Program-made: the position numbers and the translations under genes | Notes under the pieces: model-generated | Seen by the model: only the letters and a program-made list of their open reading frames with translations | The model's database searches: none | Told to the model about the DNA's origin: nothing | Shown: piece by piece, positions 1 through 10,921 of the stretch | Position numbering within the stretch: position 1 is the stretch's first letter | How the letters are laid out: every line of letters starts with the position of its first letter | NCBI GenBank assembly: GCA_003313425.1 | Contig: NHZP01000016.1 | Span: 620,001-684,000, forward strand | Length of the DNA stretch: 64,000 nt | Reading direction: 5' to 3' | Source: Pseudopyrenochaeta lycopersici | Taxonomy: Eukaryota; Ascomycota; Dothideomycetes; Pleosporales; Pseudopyrenochaetaceae

Positions 1-1199
1 GCACTGAAGCGGATCAAACAAAGTGCGAAAGAGCCTTCCAGAGAAGAACGCGAATTCTGGAAAGAGGTAGAAGCTCTTAAAAGATTTAGCGGATTTGTCC
101 ATGACCATCTCGTTACCCTACTGATGACATGGACCATCAAGAGTGAAAATGAATACTGCTTACTGTTTCCCTGGGCTGGCCAAGATTTGGACCGATTTTG
201 GAAAGATAATGTAGCTCCTATCAAGGGCGTGAACCCTGACATACTTACGGTACGATGGCTGGCAAAGCAAGTCGTAGGTATGGCAGGTGCCCTCAACACA
301 ATTCATAACCCAAGCTACAAGGGACAACAGCTTGTCCCAAAAAAGAAATACGGCCGACATGGCGACATCAATCCCGAAAACGTTCTCTGGTATGAGTCTC
401 CAACTGACAACAAAGGCATTTTGGTTCTCGCTGATCTTGGCCTCACTACGTTCAATACCACAAACAGCCGCTCGAATATACCGGGCAAGGGCATCCCTGT
501 GTCACCTGGTTATAGGCCTCCGGAGTGTGACCTTGAAGGGGGTGTTGTCTCTCAAGCTTTCGATATTTGGACATTCGGGTGTCTTCTTTTGGAAATGTGT
601 TGCTGGGCTCTAGGTGGCCAGGAGGATCGTGACCTATTCGAAGCCCATCGGACGACGCCATACATTACTGGCTATGGATCTGAAATTTTTTTTGAGGTCA
701 GAGCAGGTGCGGACGGCTCAGGTCATGTTTGCGGTGTCAAGAATCAAGTCAGCGAGGTGAGTTTCTACGACCTATTCCACTTCTTGGCCATGCTAAAGCG
801 TTGAAGTGGATTGCAAGCCTTCACGGCCGCCCTACGTGTACAAACTTCTTCCACGAACTGCTTGATCTCATTGAGGCTGAAATGGTCGTTACGATATCAG
901 CTGCCAATGGGCGAATCCGGTCCGCTGCCTTGTTGGCACGTCTGGAAAGAATGTATCGAAGAGCTTCAAACCCTACTGATGCCTATTGCCAGTATCCATG
1001 TCCCGAAAAACGCCAACCGAAGTATTGTGTGCCAATAAAAGCTATCTTGAACGAGCATGCCGCTGGTCTAATCAAATCACTCAAGCCTCGTCTGAATACG
1101 CATAGTGGCACAACTCAAAAGCCAAAGATGCCAGAAGAACTGAAAGTCGTGGACGAGCAGGAAGACACAGGGGACCACAGCGTTGGAGGGACTAACTGA
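1..1199 (+). CDS. Ser/Thr protein kinase-like protein (5' end outside window)
   Basis: CDS joins <1..756 and 807..1199. The frame is open from base 1, so the glycine loop lies upstream. It begins with ALKRI, whose Lys fits the ATP-binding lysine. The catalytic loop reads RHGDINPENVLW (HGD replaces HRD), the magnesium loop reads LADLGLTTF (DLG replaces DFG), and YRPPECD stands for APE. The 50 bp intron was placed because a GTGAGT donor and AAG acceptor join two frames to give VSEWIASLH, a helix typical of the C-lobe in this fungal group. The tail is polar and ends in GGTN. Kinase activity is inferred: Lys and the catalytic Asp are present, but HRD and DFG are both altered. It is paralogous in style to the minus-strand kinase at 4403-6906, and a CorA-like gene lies between them. 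No pathway can be assigned. Confidence 0.8.
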
Positions 1200-2660
1200 G
1201 CCTCCCATCAACCGATGAGAGTTAGGAGAACATATGATGATTTCTGCAGATCTCCTAATCAATTTCTCGTTAATTTCCTGTTCTTGAGATAATAGACCTC
1301 CATTACTTAGGTGCACCTCGATCTTCGCAATCATACGGCTCCAAAAACCATCCTTTTCGGCAGACCAGAACGTACCATAGTGCCAAACCTCTGAAGCCAT
1401 CTTTGTAGATAAACTAGCCAAGTATCTTATTTGATCTCGTAGTGTGTGAATGCAACTGATCGTTGGAGCGCTTCATATTGAACCTGTTCTTGTTACGTGG
1501 ATAATTTCCCGTGCAGTTAGACACATACTTGGTCCAGCCTGCGGGGAATAGTGCACTGGAAGTGACCACGTTTGTACTAGACACAGATTAGTCTATGACT
1601 GTATCGTTAGGCGCTGAACCGACCGTGACTGTGACATTCTCACCAGGAAATGTCCTCAAAAGAAAGTCCTCTAATGGATCTCTCTCGATGTACTTGGCGG
1701 CAAGAATTACGATCATGGTCGTAGGGAGTGCAGGTTTGGTAGTTTGGCACTGTGTTTCAATTAACTGTTGCAGAGATGGGTGGATTGTAAAACCGCTTTT
1801 GTATCATGTTCGCTTTCCTTCAGCCATTTGAATGGAGCTTGATGCCAAAAGATGTGACGGAGAGATCAGGCGAAAGGTTGCCTTGCGAAGACCCCGCCAT
1901 TACGCAGCACACGTTACATGCAGCGTATGTGCCTCATATTAGCCGGTGGACGTCGTGTAACCGGCATGAAGTCGCAAGAAATCGAGGACCTCCTGTAGTA
2001 TGGCTCGTGGAAACATAGCTGCTCAGCTAGTGGCATCTTACATGCGGGTTGATGCAGCTCGCCGGTGAACATTCCGGCATTCTAGTGCTATGGAGAAACA
2101 CGTGCAGGGAAACACAGCCTCAGCCTTGTAGCCTTCAAATGCATCTTTAATACTAGAAGTGACGTCTCAGCCTACATTAAATCCTTCTCTGACCTACATT
2201 TCACTAAACTAAGGTGGCCACAAAACGCAAGCTCTTCGGGATGAATTGGGCTCGCGACCACGCTTGCTTGAGCCGCCAAGAGACAGATCTGAAACGCATC
2301 TTCAAGTATGAGCCTCGGTCATCGGTTGCAATTAAATTAATCAGAAGTAATGGAGTAGGTATACTGTATCTTCTTCCAGTTCTTGACTCATACGTCTAGT
2401 TTCGAATGCAACTATGGTCGCTTGAGACCGATAGTGACTGGACGCAGTGGCTACAAAATGTAAAACAATTCTCTAGCCCTATTGTTGATCAAATTTTTGA
2501 TGTTGGGCTAGGAATTACTCTCAGATAACGAGGATCCTGGACTAATTTTGATGTAAGAGCTCTATCGTGTGTGCTTCAATGTCAATCTTATTAATAAGAG
2601 CCTAATAGTCTTGCAAAACGATCAGGGGAACAACCAGTATGCGACACATCATCGAAGGAA
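1200..2660. other. Gene-poor interval downstream of the first kinase
   Basis: No convincing gene was found. Short open frames of 60-115 codons occur on both strands (for example minus 1421-1077, overlapping the kinase 3' end), without splice-consistent extension or a recognisable motif. The right part must contain the promoter and any upstream exon of the CorA-like gene. Confidence 0.5.
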
Positions 2661-4131
2661 ATGTCATATGAACAATGGCGTGAATGCATGGAAGCTGACA
2701 GCATCCCACAAATTGGGCGTCGTCGCATGGAAACTTTCGCTGCTCTCAGTGAAAAGAAGTCTCCTGTTACGTCCGAAGTTGAAGCTGCAACTCCACGTAG
2801 GCAACCCGGCATTCGGACACTTCCATTCTCATATGATACTTTTAGATCTATATGTGAAGTCTTCCAAGTTAACGCATCCATAACCAAGACCATAGCCCGC
2901 ACCGATGTGCCCAGCTTTTCTTGTGAAGAGCTGTATATGGGAAAGCCAGCATATAGTGAGAAAATACTTGAAACCTGTTCTTAGACTACAACTGACTATC
3001 TCAAAGTTTACAACTGTCGCACCTCAAATTCCTGGCCTTCAGATATGGCGGTATCTGTCACACATTATCCAGAAACTGGAGTGACCTATGCCATTCTCTA
3101 TGGTTGCACAGCAATCATGGAAGAGGCTATCCTGAAAAAGCTTCACAATGTCGCTGATGAAGCTTGTCATCCATTACTCATCCCAGGCATATTTGTAGAG
3201 CTCGAGCTGATCCGCCATATCAGCCTCGTGGAAGCGAGCATTGTTGAAGTTGAAACCAAGATCCTCGAGCTAGATTTCGAGGCTGGTACCACCGAAAGCC
3301 CTGGGAGGATGGAAATAGAAAGGCGAAAAGAAGCAAAGCGCACCGCGTGGCTTGATTTGACATATCTGCGTAACTCACTCATTACATGGAATGGCCAGTT
3401 GTCAAAGATGTCAAAACATGCAGAAGAATTAAAGCATAGAAAATATGCATTTGGGAGCTCCGCGCTCATTGAAAGCCAAGTTGAAGAATTCAAGCGAGCA
3501 AGCGATAATACATTTGAAATGCGCGAAAAACGCATCGACAGCATATTCGACACGTTCAAATCGCTGCCTACTCATGCCCATACAGGGGATCCAAAAGCTG
3601 CATTATTGCAACGGATGGAGGATGTGGGAAACAAAATCAAGGGCCGACTTGAAGCCATCCAAGAAGAATATGGCGAAAAGATTAGAGACTGCACCATGCG
3701 AGTTGATGGCATGGCGATGGCAACGCAATGGGTATATCCTTTCCCTCAAACTCTATAGAGAAAAATATATCACTGATCAAGGCAGTCACACAGCGAGACA
3801 GCCGTAGAAATGGCTTTGGCCACGAATCGGGAGTCCAGAGTCATGAAGTCAATTTCTCTAGTGACCATGGTATTCCTGCCTGGTACTTTCTTTGCTGTAA
3901 GTCGACCCAGTCTGCTTGGAAGCAGTTGCTAATCATAAAATGTAGACGGTGTTTTCCATGACATTCTTCGATTGGTTTGGTGGCGATGGGAAGAGCCGCG
4001 TATCAAGCTACCTGTGGATATACGTAGTTGTGACGGTGCTTTTCACGACGATCACCATTGGCATGTGGTACTTCTTCGTAATTTATCGTCGCCCGAGTTG
4101 TAAGGTGGTGGACGAAGAGAGGCCAATTTGA
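2661..4131 (+). CDS. CorA-like fungal membrane protein with two C-terminal TM segments
   Basis: CDS joins 2661..2955, 3007..3731, 3786..3896 and 3946..4131 (438 aa). Introns are 49-54 bp with GTGAGA, GTATAT and GTAAGT donors. The architecture is that of fungal CorA/Mg-transporter-like proteins: a soluble N-terminal half, a long charged helical region (about residues 150-330, e.g. KIKGRLEAIQEEYGEKIRD), then ATNRESRVMKSISLVTMVF leading into TM1, FFATVFSMTFFDW at the membrane face, and TM2 (YLWIYVVVTVLFTTITIGMW). The GMN motif of true CorA channels is absent, so ion transport is doubtful. The start at 2661 is the first ATG of the open frame; an upstream coding exon cannot be excluded. It sits between two kinase-like genes, an arrangement that may be meaningful. 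Confidence 0.8.
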
Positions 4132-4402
4132 AAGAGACGGAAAACAATAGATTGGTCAAGATGCACCGGTTTTTCTCCTTGTTGTTCAGGTATTGTTCTG
4201 ATTGGTTATGGTACACTAGCGCAGGACAGATTTGAGGTCCTTAAAATACAGAAAGTTAGGTAAGAAAAAAATGCATGACACGCATTACGGCGCCATATAT
4301 GTGGTATATAACAACAATGATAGTCTATAAAGGGTATCTACAAAGCGGTCTTGAATAAGCGTAAAATGTGATAGCGCCAAACCATGATTACCTATGAATT
4401 AT

Positions 4403-6906
4403 TTATGTATCATCTTTGGGTCTGAAACAACTTGTCGCTGCCTTGAGAAATGACCAGAGTCGTTTTCGCCGTGACATGTATTGGGCCTCCTGCTCCGGCA
4501 TCGAGGCATGTCCAGGGTCTTTGACCCGTTGAGTTTGTAAATCTTCCGCTGATGTATCCTTGTCTGTTTTTCTGCTAGCAGGGATACGCAAATTTGAAGC
4601 ATTGTCAGTGCTACCTCTCGAAGTTCTACTTCGACTGTCATCCCTTGCTGTTTCGACTAAGCTAGGCGCTATGGACAATGGTGGCATGCGCAAGTTAGGG
4701 TCTCTGGTGTTCTTTTCGTACTCGTATTGCTGCTCACGCGAGAGTGGTACGGCAACATTGTCCGATCGATCCGTAGTTGTACGGGCAATGTCCTTTTGCG
4801 TCTTCTCAGTACAGTACTTGGCGTCTTTCCCGCAGCGCTCCCGCATAGTGCTGAACTTCTCAGCAATTTCTTTGCAAGTAGCTCGGTCGTCAGGTCGTGC
4901 AAGAAGCATACGCGATTCTATGAAATCCAGAAGATCAAGTATGAAATCGCTGTTTGAAGCTTCACGAAGCTTAGTAAATTCCTGTGCAACAAGTTAGCAA
5001 TAGGCCCATGAATAGTCGGCATGACAGCGCAAGTACCTGCGTGACAGACACTTTAAGAGCGACTGTGTTGTCGGTTTTGTTGTAATTAAAGAAGTGATCC
5101 CCAGGAATGTACAGGTTTGAATCGTTTTTCCGCGCCTTAATGAATGCAACAATTCCGCTCAGACCATGGGTATACCAGACGAGGAATTCCAAGAGAACAC
5201 ACGCGAAAGACCATATGTCGGCCTTCGGCGACACTTCTCTCATCTTATCAAATTCAGGGGCTTTGTACGTTTCTGTGTAGCCACTAACTTTACTTGCGTG
5301 AACGTCTTGCGAATGTGTGCCATGGAATTCAGTTGACCCAAGGTCCGATACCATGAGAGTGCCCAGCGAGCCGATAGAGCCCGACCCAGAGGAATTTTTA
5401 AACCACAAGACGTTCTCCGGTTTGAAGTCACCATGTCTGCCGTGGTTCTGCGCCTGATCCTGCGTACTAAGGCTACTAGAGGCCAGGTCATGAATACGCA
5501 CGATAGCTGTTGATAAACCGAGGAATTGTTCGATCAACCACTTGGCAAGTGGATGGCCACGATGAAGGTCCTCTTTACGGGGATAATGCTTTTTCCAGAA
5601 TTGATGCAAGTTGCCGTCTGCCCAGGGAAAGATTAGATGAAGCTTTCCCTTGTGTAGGTATGTTCCAAGTAGCCGTACGATGTGTGGATGTCGGATTGGA
5701 TTCAGACGTCTGTACGCATCTGTTTCTCGATTAGGGGGCCGTTCTGCAGCCCCGCTCTTGCGAATTTCCTTCACTGCAAAGTATGCCTTTTCTGATGGTA
5801 TCTGGGAGCATTAGTGCATTACTTTGACAAGAGAGCTCAGAGTCTTACAGGTGACTCGGCGTGGTCATAGTGTGCAGTGTGTATCTTGACTTTGCGGACA
5901 TCTGATGTGCCTCCTATCATATGATAGCCCTCTGCACTGTCTTCAGCTTCGTTCTCGACAAATGGCAGGACCATGCAGTGGTGTAGAGTGTATTTTCCAA
6001 ACGAAGCAGCTGGGTTTTGACCGAGCTTGAAATAGGGTGCTAAGAATTGTCCTTGGTAGGTCTTGAACGTGTCCTTTTCATGGTCTTTCCACTTCGTGAA
6101 GAGTTCGATGGTGGAATTTGATCGGCGGTGGACCCCCTGATGATCAAATTCAAAAGGTAAGTCAACGTCATATACTTTCTCATTGATGAACTCTATGATC
6201 GCAGCAGCGTTTTCCATAAGGCATAGGATTCCGAAGATCTTCCGCCTTGTCGTGGGTTCGCTCGTGGTTCCGACTGGGTCATATACCTGGTGCGCTATGA
6301 GATTGACATTGGTCGAGACACCGGATCGCCTGAGTTCTTCAGAGATATGTGGTATTGCGACGATGGTGTCGAGTTCACTGACTGGTAGAAACTGGAGGTC
6401 GTGTTGCCCTGCAGCATTGATCATGACACTTCGTATGACCTGCCCTAGTGGGAATAGCGAATCACTCTCGAAACCGTCTGGTAGGGATTCGGGCCTATCT
6501 GTGTCGCTTGTGGACGACAAATGGGAACCGGTATGCGCAAGTGTGTCAAATCCTGGCCCAAGAGGTCTATTGCACGCCGTATCTCGAAGCTGGTCAGAGT
6601 CGCCTGCATCATCAACAACGCCACTGACACCACTGACACCACTGACAGATATAGGGGCTTGAGGCTTCTCAAATTGAATGCCAGTGTCTTTGATAGGATG
6701 TCCTTCATTCACAGAAGGCACTAGTAATCTGGACCGCCGAACTGGTGCCACGTCTTCAAGAATCTAATAGCGAAAGTCAACGAGATGCCCAGTCAAACCA
6801 AGTACCGGAAGAAGCTCACCGAGATTCTGTATGCCTGATTTGACGAAACCTCACCAACCCCGTGGGTCGATCCAGCGCGCTTCCCTGAGGTGCCTCCGGG
6901 ATCCAT
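4403..6906 (-). CDS. Ser/Thr protein kinase-like protein with N-terminal extension
   Basis: CDS complement of 4403..4981, 5037..5801, 5849..6763 and 6820..6906 (781 aa). All four joins are in phase 0 with GTGAGC, GTAAGA and GTACTT donors. Residues 1-334 form a fungal N-terminal region with a GVSGVSGVV micro-repeat and GGTSDVRKVKI, possibly the glycine-rich loop. The kinase domain follows: FAVKEI with ATP Lys near 345, RHGDFKPENVLW with catalytic Asp near 459, VSDLGSTEF near 487 and YKAPEFD. As in the kinase at the left edge, HRD is HGD and DFG is DLG. After the domain comes SNSDFILDLLDFIESRMLL, the helix shared with the first kinase, then a 120-residue Ser/Arg/Asp-rich tail. The ATG at 6906 lies in a short first exon of 29 codons. 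The substrate is unknown. Confidence 0.85.
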
Positions 6907-7857
6907 GTTGTGTTAGTGCTACCGTCGATGAGTGCAAAAAGCAGAAAGGCTGGAAGCCTCGGCTCGTGGCGGGATACGTTCGAGTTCACGGCACAGTACT
7001 ATAGTCCTGCGTTACAAGCATTAGAAGCACTGGTCGAAATAATCTGTTGTATTTAAAATTTCAGGTTGTGCGAGACCTTGCCCACTTTTCTGCCTCGAGG
7101 CTCACGCAGAGCCTCACACTAATGGATCTCGCACGCCAGTTGTCCAGCTTGTGTGCTTCGCCCTGCTGAGCCAAGGCACTCACACATACAGCCAAAGGGT
7201 GGCAAATGCCTCAGCCTGACCATCGCTTAGAGGACTTCGGCGCTAAGGGCTAAGCTTCAGCCTGACTGGTCGCGAGATGCAGACGTTTGCCTTCTCTCTT
7301 TGCCTTCTCCCGCGGCTTGGGAAGGCAAACATGAGGGACTATGCGCTTGGTCCTCGGAGTTCCAATCAGCGAAACGATAATTACTCCTTAGTCGCTGCTC
7401 AAGTCTGGAAGTCGGTACAGAAGTCTGTGGTAGATTGCTAGGCTGATGTTGTGTTGAATGAACAAGAGTATGAGAGGGCCACGCGATATGGAACCACATA
7501 GGGCTAAAGTTCGTATGGTAATTGCAGGATCTCTGCTAGACGGCTGGCGCTGGCGCCAAGTGGGAAGAAGGAAGGTGGCCTGGTGACATTTATGATTCAC
7601 CCGATGCATCGGGGCTAATTCAAGGAGTCAGCCTGCTTTGTCCGATGAACCCCGCCACCCCCAAACCCTCGTTTTTAAGGAGGAGCACAGCCCGAGGTCC
7701 TTCAACTAGCACCCTGTCAGATCTTCACCTAAACAAGGTCCGTAGAAATCAGACTACCTACCACCGTTAGACGTCCACAATCAAGAAAGTCATCCAGCAA
7801 TCAGCAACTCCTCGTTCCCCGTGCCCAGGACATACACATACCAGACTCAAACCATCA
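6907..7857. other. Intergenic: promoters of the minus kinase and the small plus gene
   Basis: This holds two divergent start regions. The right end resembles a fungal 5' leader: C/A-rich, with CATCAATG around the start at 7858. Short open frames near 7257-7609 on the minus strand have no support. Confidence 0.4.
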
Positions 7858-8203
7858 ATGACGAACTCGATGCGTAGCAGCATTAAAGATTGCGATAATG
7901 TTGATACGAAAAATGAACGATACGTGCCGGCGAAATGTATTACAAGCCCAAGTGATCTCTTGAGAACGATGATCGATGCCGTCGGGAACGGAAAATTTCG
8001 AGTGGAGGTGAGTCTCTTTACTTTGTGTACTCGGTACCAAAATCTTGCCTATGCTTACTTGATGCTAGATGCAACATAACATGTACAGCATAACGGTAGA
8101 TCGAGATATCGAGAGAGATCTTGATGATATTCTCATTACGTTCTTAGACAAACAAGGTGGCAGACGGCGAAGAGCGGATGTTGTGCTTGGGAAGACTGCA
8201 TGA
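7858..8203 (+). CDS. Small uncharacterised protein, two exons
   Basis: CDS joins 7858..8007 and 8069..8203 (94 aa). The intron is 61 bp with a GTGAGT donor and a GATGCTAG acceptor, both in phase 0. Exon 1 ends GNGKFRVE and exon 2 begins MQHNMYSITV, so the join gives FRVEMQHNMYSITV, a smooth beta-strand-like segment. The centre reads CITSPSDLLRTMIDAVG and the C-terminus is charged (KQGGRRRRADVVLGKT). There is no signal peptide, TM segment or zinc motif. The start codon has a typical CATCAATG context after a C/A-rich leader. No family is recognised. The alternative, that it is a chance open frame, is less likely because the splice sites and phases agree. Confidence 0.55.
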
Positions 8204-10178
8204 TACGGGCTATACGATGCGAAGAATGGAGGAGGTGTGATCTTGTACCTTTAAGCGTTTAAAATTCTCATTTCCCTTTAGCGGTTTCATAGTTCGAAAG
8301 TTAGCATAACTTTCTGCTGAAATTCCCTCTCTGACCTTGGGTGAATACCGACCAGACCCCTCGGCGTCGCTAGGCTCTGTGTCACTTCAGCTGACACACC
8401 GACAATTGAATTGAATATATATCTTCTCAGTGTTCTCTGGAGTCATCCTAGAATCGTAATTTATGTCCAATATTTCTGAACAATGGTCTCAGGTGGAACT
8501 CTCCTGTTTCAAGTACGGTCAACTGCGACTACTCAGTAGTCCGTGATTTTTGCATGACGTATGCCTATGATGGTATAAATGTACGACGTGGACCTTGTGA
8601 TGCCGGGACACTGTTCAGTCCTCGGGTGGAAGTGTTTCATATTGCGCTTCAGGCAATGGTGTGCCATACTGGCCTGCTTCTTGTATGGACTTAGGAAATA
8701 TAGTGAGGCGTGATGTTAAATCGCTCGTCATCATGGCCACGCACCTAAAATATGTCGTCTCTTGAAGTAGAGTTCGAGTTGAAGTGCTGTCGGGTCAGGG
8801 AAAATGTGAGCTTCCTAGTTTCCGTACTCTTTTGAATCAGTTAGCCTTATACGTTCACCTACGAGACATATCAGTCAGGATATGCCGGGCTTAGACGGAT
8901 GCTGGAGGATTTTCGCTAAGCAGATAGGATAAATAATTTGTCTCTTCTCGCTCTCTCGTCTTTAAGTCTTGTCATCGGCTGTCGGTGGTATCGGATAGAT
9001 ACAGAACTTCCCCAGGGTCAACGAGCGTATTGATAGCCATTTCCATTTTCATTCGTCTTTGCCAGCTCTTATACTCCCAGTTGTTTCTATATCACAGTAA
9101 GGTCACCTAGATTGCGCGTTCATCTTTTCGCGTGGCGCTGCCGAGTATGGTTATGCGAGCGGATCTGCGTGTAATAGACCACTCCAGTCAATGGACGATG
9201 CGCGTACCCATGGCGAAATACCATGTAAAAAATTACAGTCATGCAGTGAGGAAAGTTTGAAGCGAAGTCAAGCTCACGAGGTCGTGAAAGCATTCATTAG
9301 CGTTGTTGGACCCTGAAGCGACGGATCAATGTCGGCTTGAACGTGCGTAGTGGGCTAGTCACGAATGAACGGGATGGACCGTAAGTGGCGTCACGGCAAG
9401 CTTCGAATTGATGTAAGATCGATATCATGTCTCGCGTTTCCCATGAACTAATCATACAATTTCGAGTTGTCTGATTATACTGCAGGATCATTTAATGCGC
9501 ATCTGTAGCGTTGGAGTCACCATCTATAGCCGCTGCTCGCATTCCGTAGTCTTTACTGTATAAGGCAGGGGAAATACCATTGCCAAGAAACATTCACCTA
9601 CATGCGCAGAAGTAACCCAGCTATGTTCATCCTTTGCTTGAAAGCTCTCGAGCGTCGACATCCTATGCTGGCAGAACCGCAGACTGTCAACTTGCCAATA
9701 ACAGAGTTGCGCCACCGAGAAGCTCCTCAATTAATATTTGAACAACAAGTTGAAAAGACTTCGATAGGAGGTAGCGATATAGCCCCGCCAGGTCTATGAC
9801 GGACACTATATATACTAGTAGTTAGGGCTCTAAAAGCGAAAATTAGTAATAGGATGTAGATAAGAGCTGTATGTAGCAGAAGAACACTACCAGGCCCTGT
9901 GAGGCGAATAAAATAGCTTCGAAGCAGCTAACCAGCGCTCAAACATACGCGATGTCTAAGTGGCAGTAGTAATGCACGTGCGAGGGGTTCATAATTATAG
10001 TAAAGTTAACGCCGCATGGCTTGAAAGTATAGGCTCTCTAGACTTTCCTCGTCGTATCCTCCAGCATCCTGCAAGCTCAACTATCATTCACGTACTTCTT
10101 GCTTTCAATTCCCTCCTCGGCATTTACATAACGTCGAGACAGTTGGGGAGAAACAGGCCAGTCCTATTCAACTCCTTG
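8204..10178. other. Gene-poor interval
   Basis: No gene could be supported. Open frames are under 70 codons and lack partners across plausible introns. The stretch near 9800-9950 is A/T-rich with many short stop-dense runs, consistent with decayed sequence, but no terminal repeats or transposase motifs were recognised. Confidence 0.45.
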
Positions 10179-10297
10179 TTTCTCAGTTTCTCAGTTTCTC
10201 AGTTTCTCAGTTTCTCAGTTTCTCAGTTTCTCAGTTTCTCAGTTTCTCAGTTTCTCAGTTTCTCAGTTTCTCAGTTTCTCAGTTTCTCAGTTTCTCA
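10179..10297. repeat. Octanucleotide tandem array (TTTCTCAG)n
   Basis: Fourteen exact copies of TTTCTCAG run from 10179 to 10290, followed by a partial copy ending TTTCTCA at 10297. The unit is 8 bp, so the array encodes a FLSFSVSQ-type repeat in one frame. That frame has no other coding support. The exactness of the copies points to recent expansion by slippage. Confidence 0.95.
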
Positions 10298-10393
10298 ATT
10301 TACCTTGCTCAGCTCACTGCAAGTCCTAAAGATCGCTGCCAAGATCTGGAGGACCATGTGAGAGCAGTCAAGGCTGAGAGATCTAGTCGCCAA

Positions 10394-10530
10394 GAAATAG
10401 TAGAGCTACTGCTCACATGTAATGTGGATATGGTGCGCTCTATGCGGCTGTAGTTGGGTGATGTAAAGTGATGGTAGAGCTATTACTTATCAGCGGGCGC
10501 CGACGTCAGGGCTGATACTATGGCAACGCA
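10394..10530 (+). pseudogene. Decayed ankyrin-repeat relic
   Basis: From 10394 one frame reads EIVELLLTCNVDM and soon stops. From about 10471 another reads MVELLLI, and a shift of frame then gives SAGADVRAD. Both match the ankyrin consensus core (xVELLLxxGADVN) about 80 bp apart, with a stop and frameshifts between. This fits the remains of an ankyrin-repeat gene, a family that expands and decays readily in filamentous fungi. The call rests on short motifs only, and no flanking gene body was recovered. Confidence 0.45.
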
Positions 10531-10921
10531 ATTAAGGCGCAGCAACTTGAGGTTATGAAGAGGTACAAGACTTCTTTTCGAAAGCGGCGATTTTGAGGTT
10601 CAATCTTGGCTGTAGAGAATCTTGGACGTTGGTATGTAAGTTTCATTTTTCAGTTTTACCCTTGTCCTTGTCGCTCTGTTATGGAAACAGAAGCGCAAGA
10701 AAATATGACAATTGCTCTCTATATTGAGGACAAAGCTGCCGCGCAATTGTATGACATAAACAGTAATTTGGGGGGGGGGGGGTATCCGCTACTATTCATT
10801 CAACTAAAATACAACACTTGGCCTACAATCGGACGCCAACGCTTGGTCGTAAGTATGTTCACCATGAGAAAACGGAGTTTACCATTAAATCCAATGCCCC
10901 CTGCAGCAAGCAGTACTCCCT
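10531..10921. other. Intergenic with a 13-nt G homopolymer
   Basis: Contains a run of thirteen G at 10770-10782. No gene was supported. The right edge is the 3' flank of the minus-strand gene ending at 10922. Confidence 0.5.

Noticed and set aside
1077..1421. 114-codon minus-strand frame at the kinase 3' end
   Set aside because: About a third is antisense to kinase coding sequence and the rest has no recognisable features.
9790..9960. Possible transposon remnant in A/T-rich DNA
   Set aside because: No terminal repeats, target-site duplication or transposase residues could be identified by eye.
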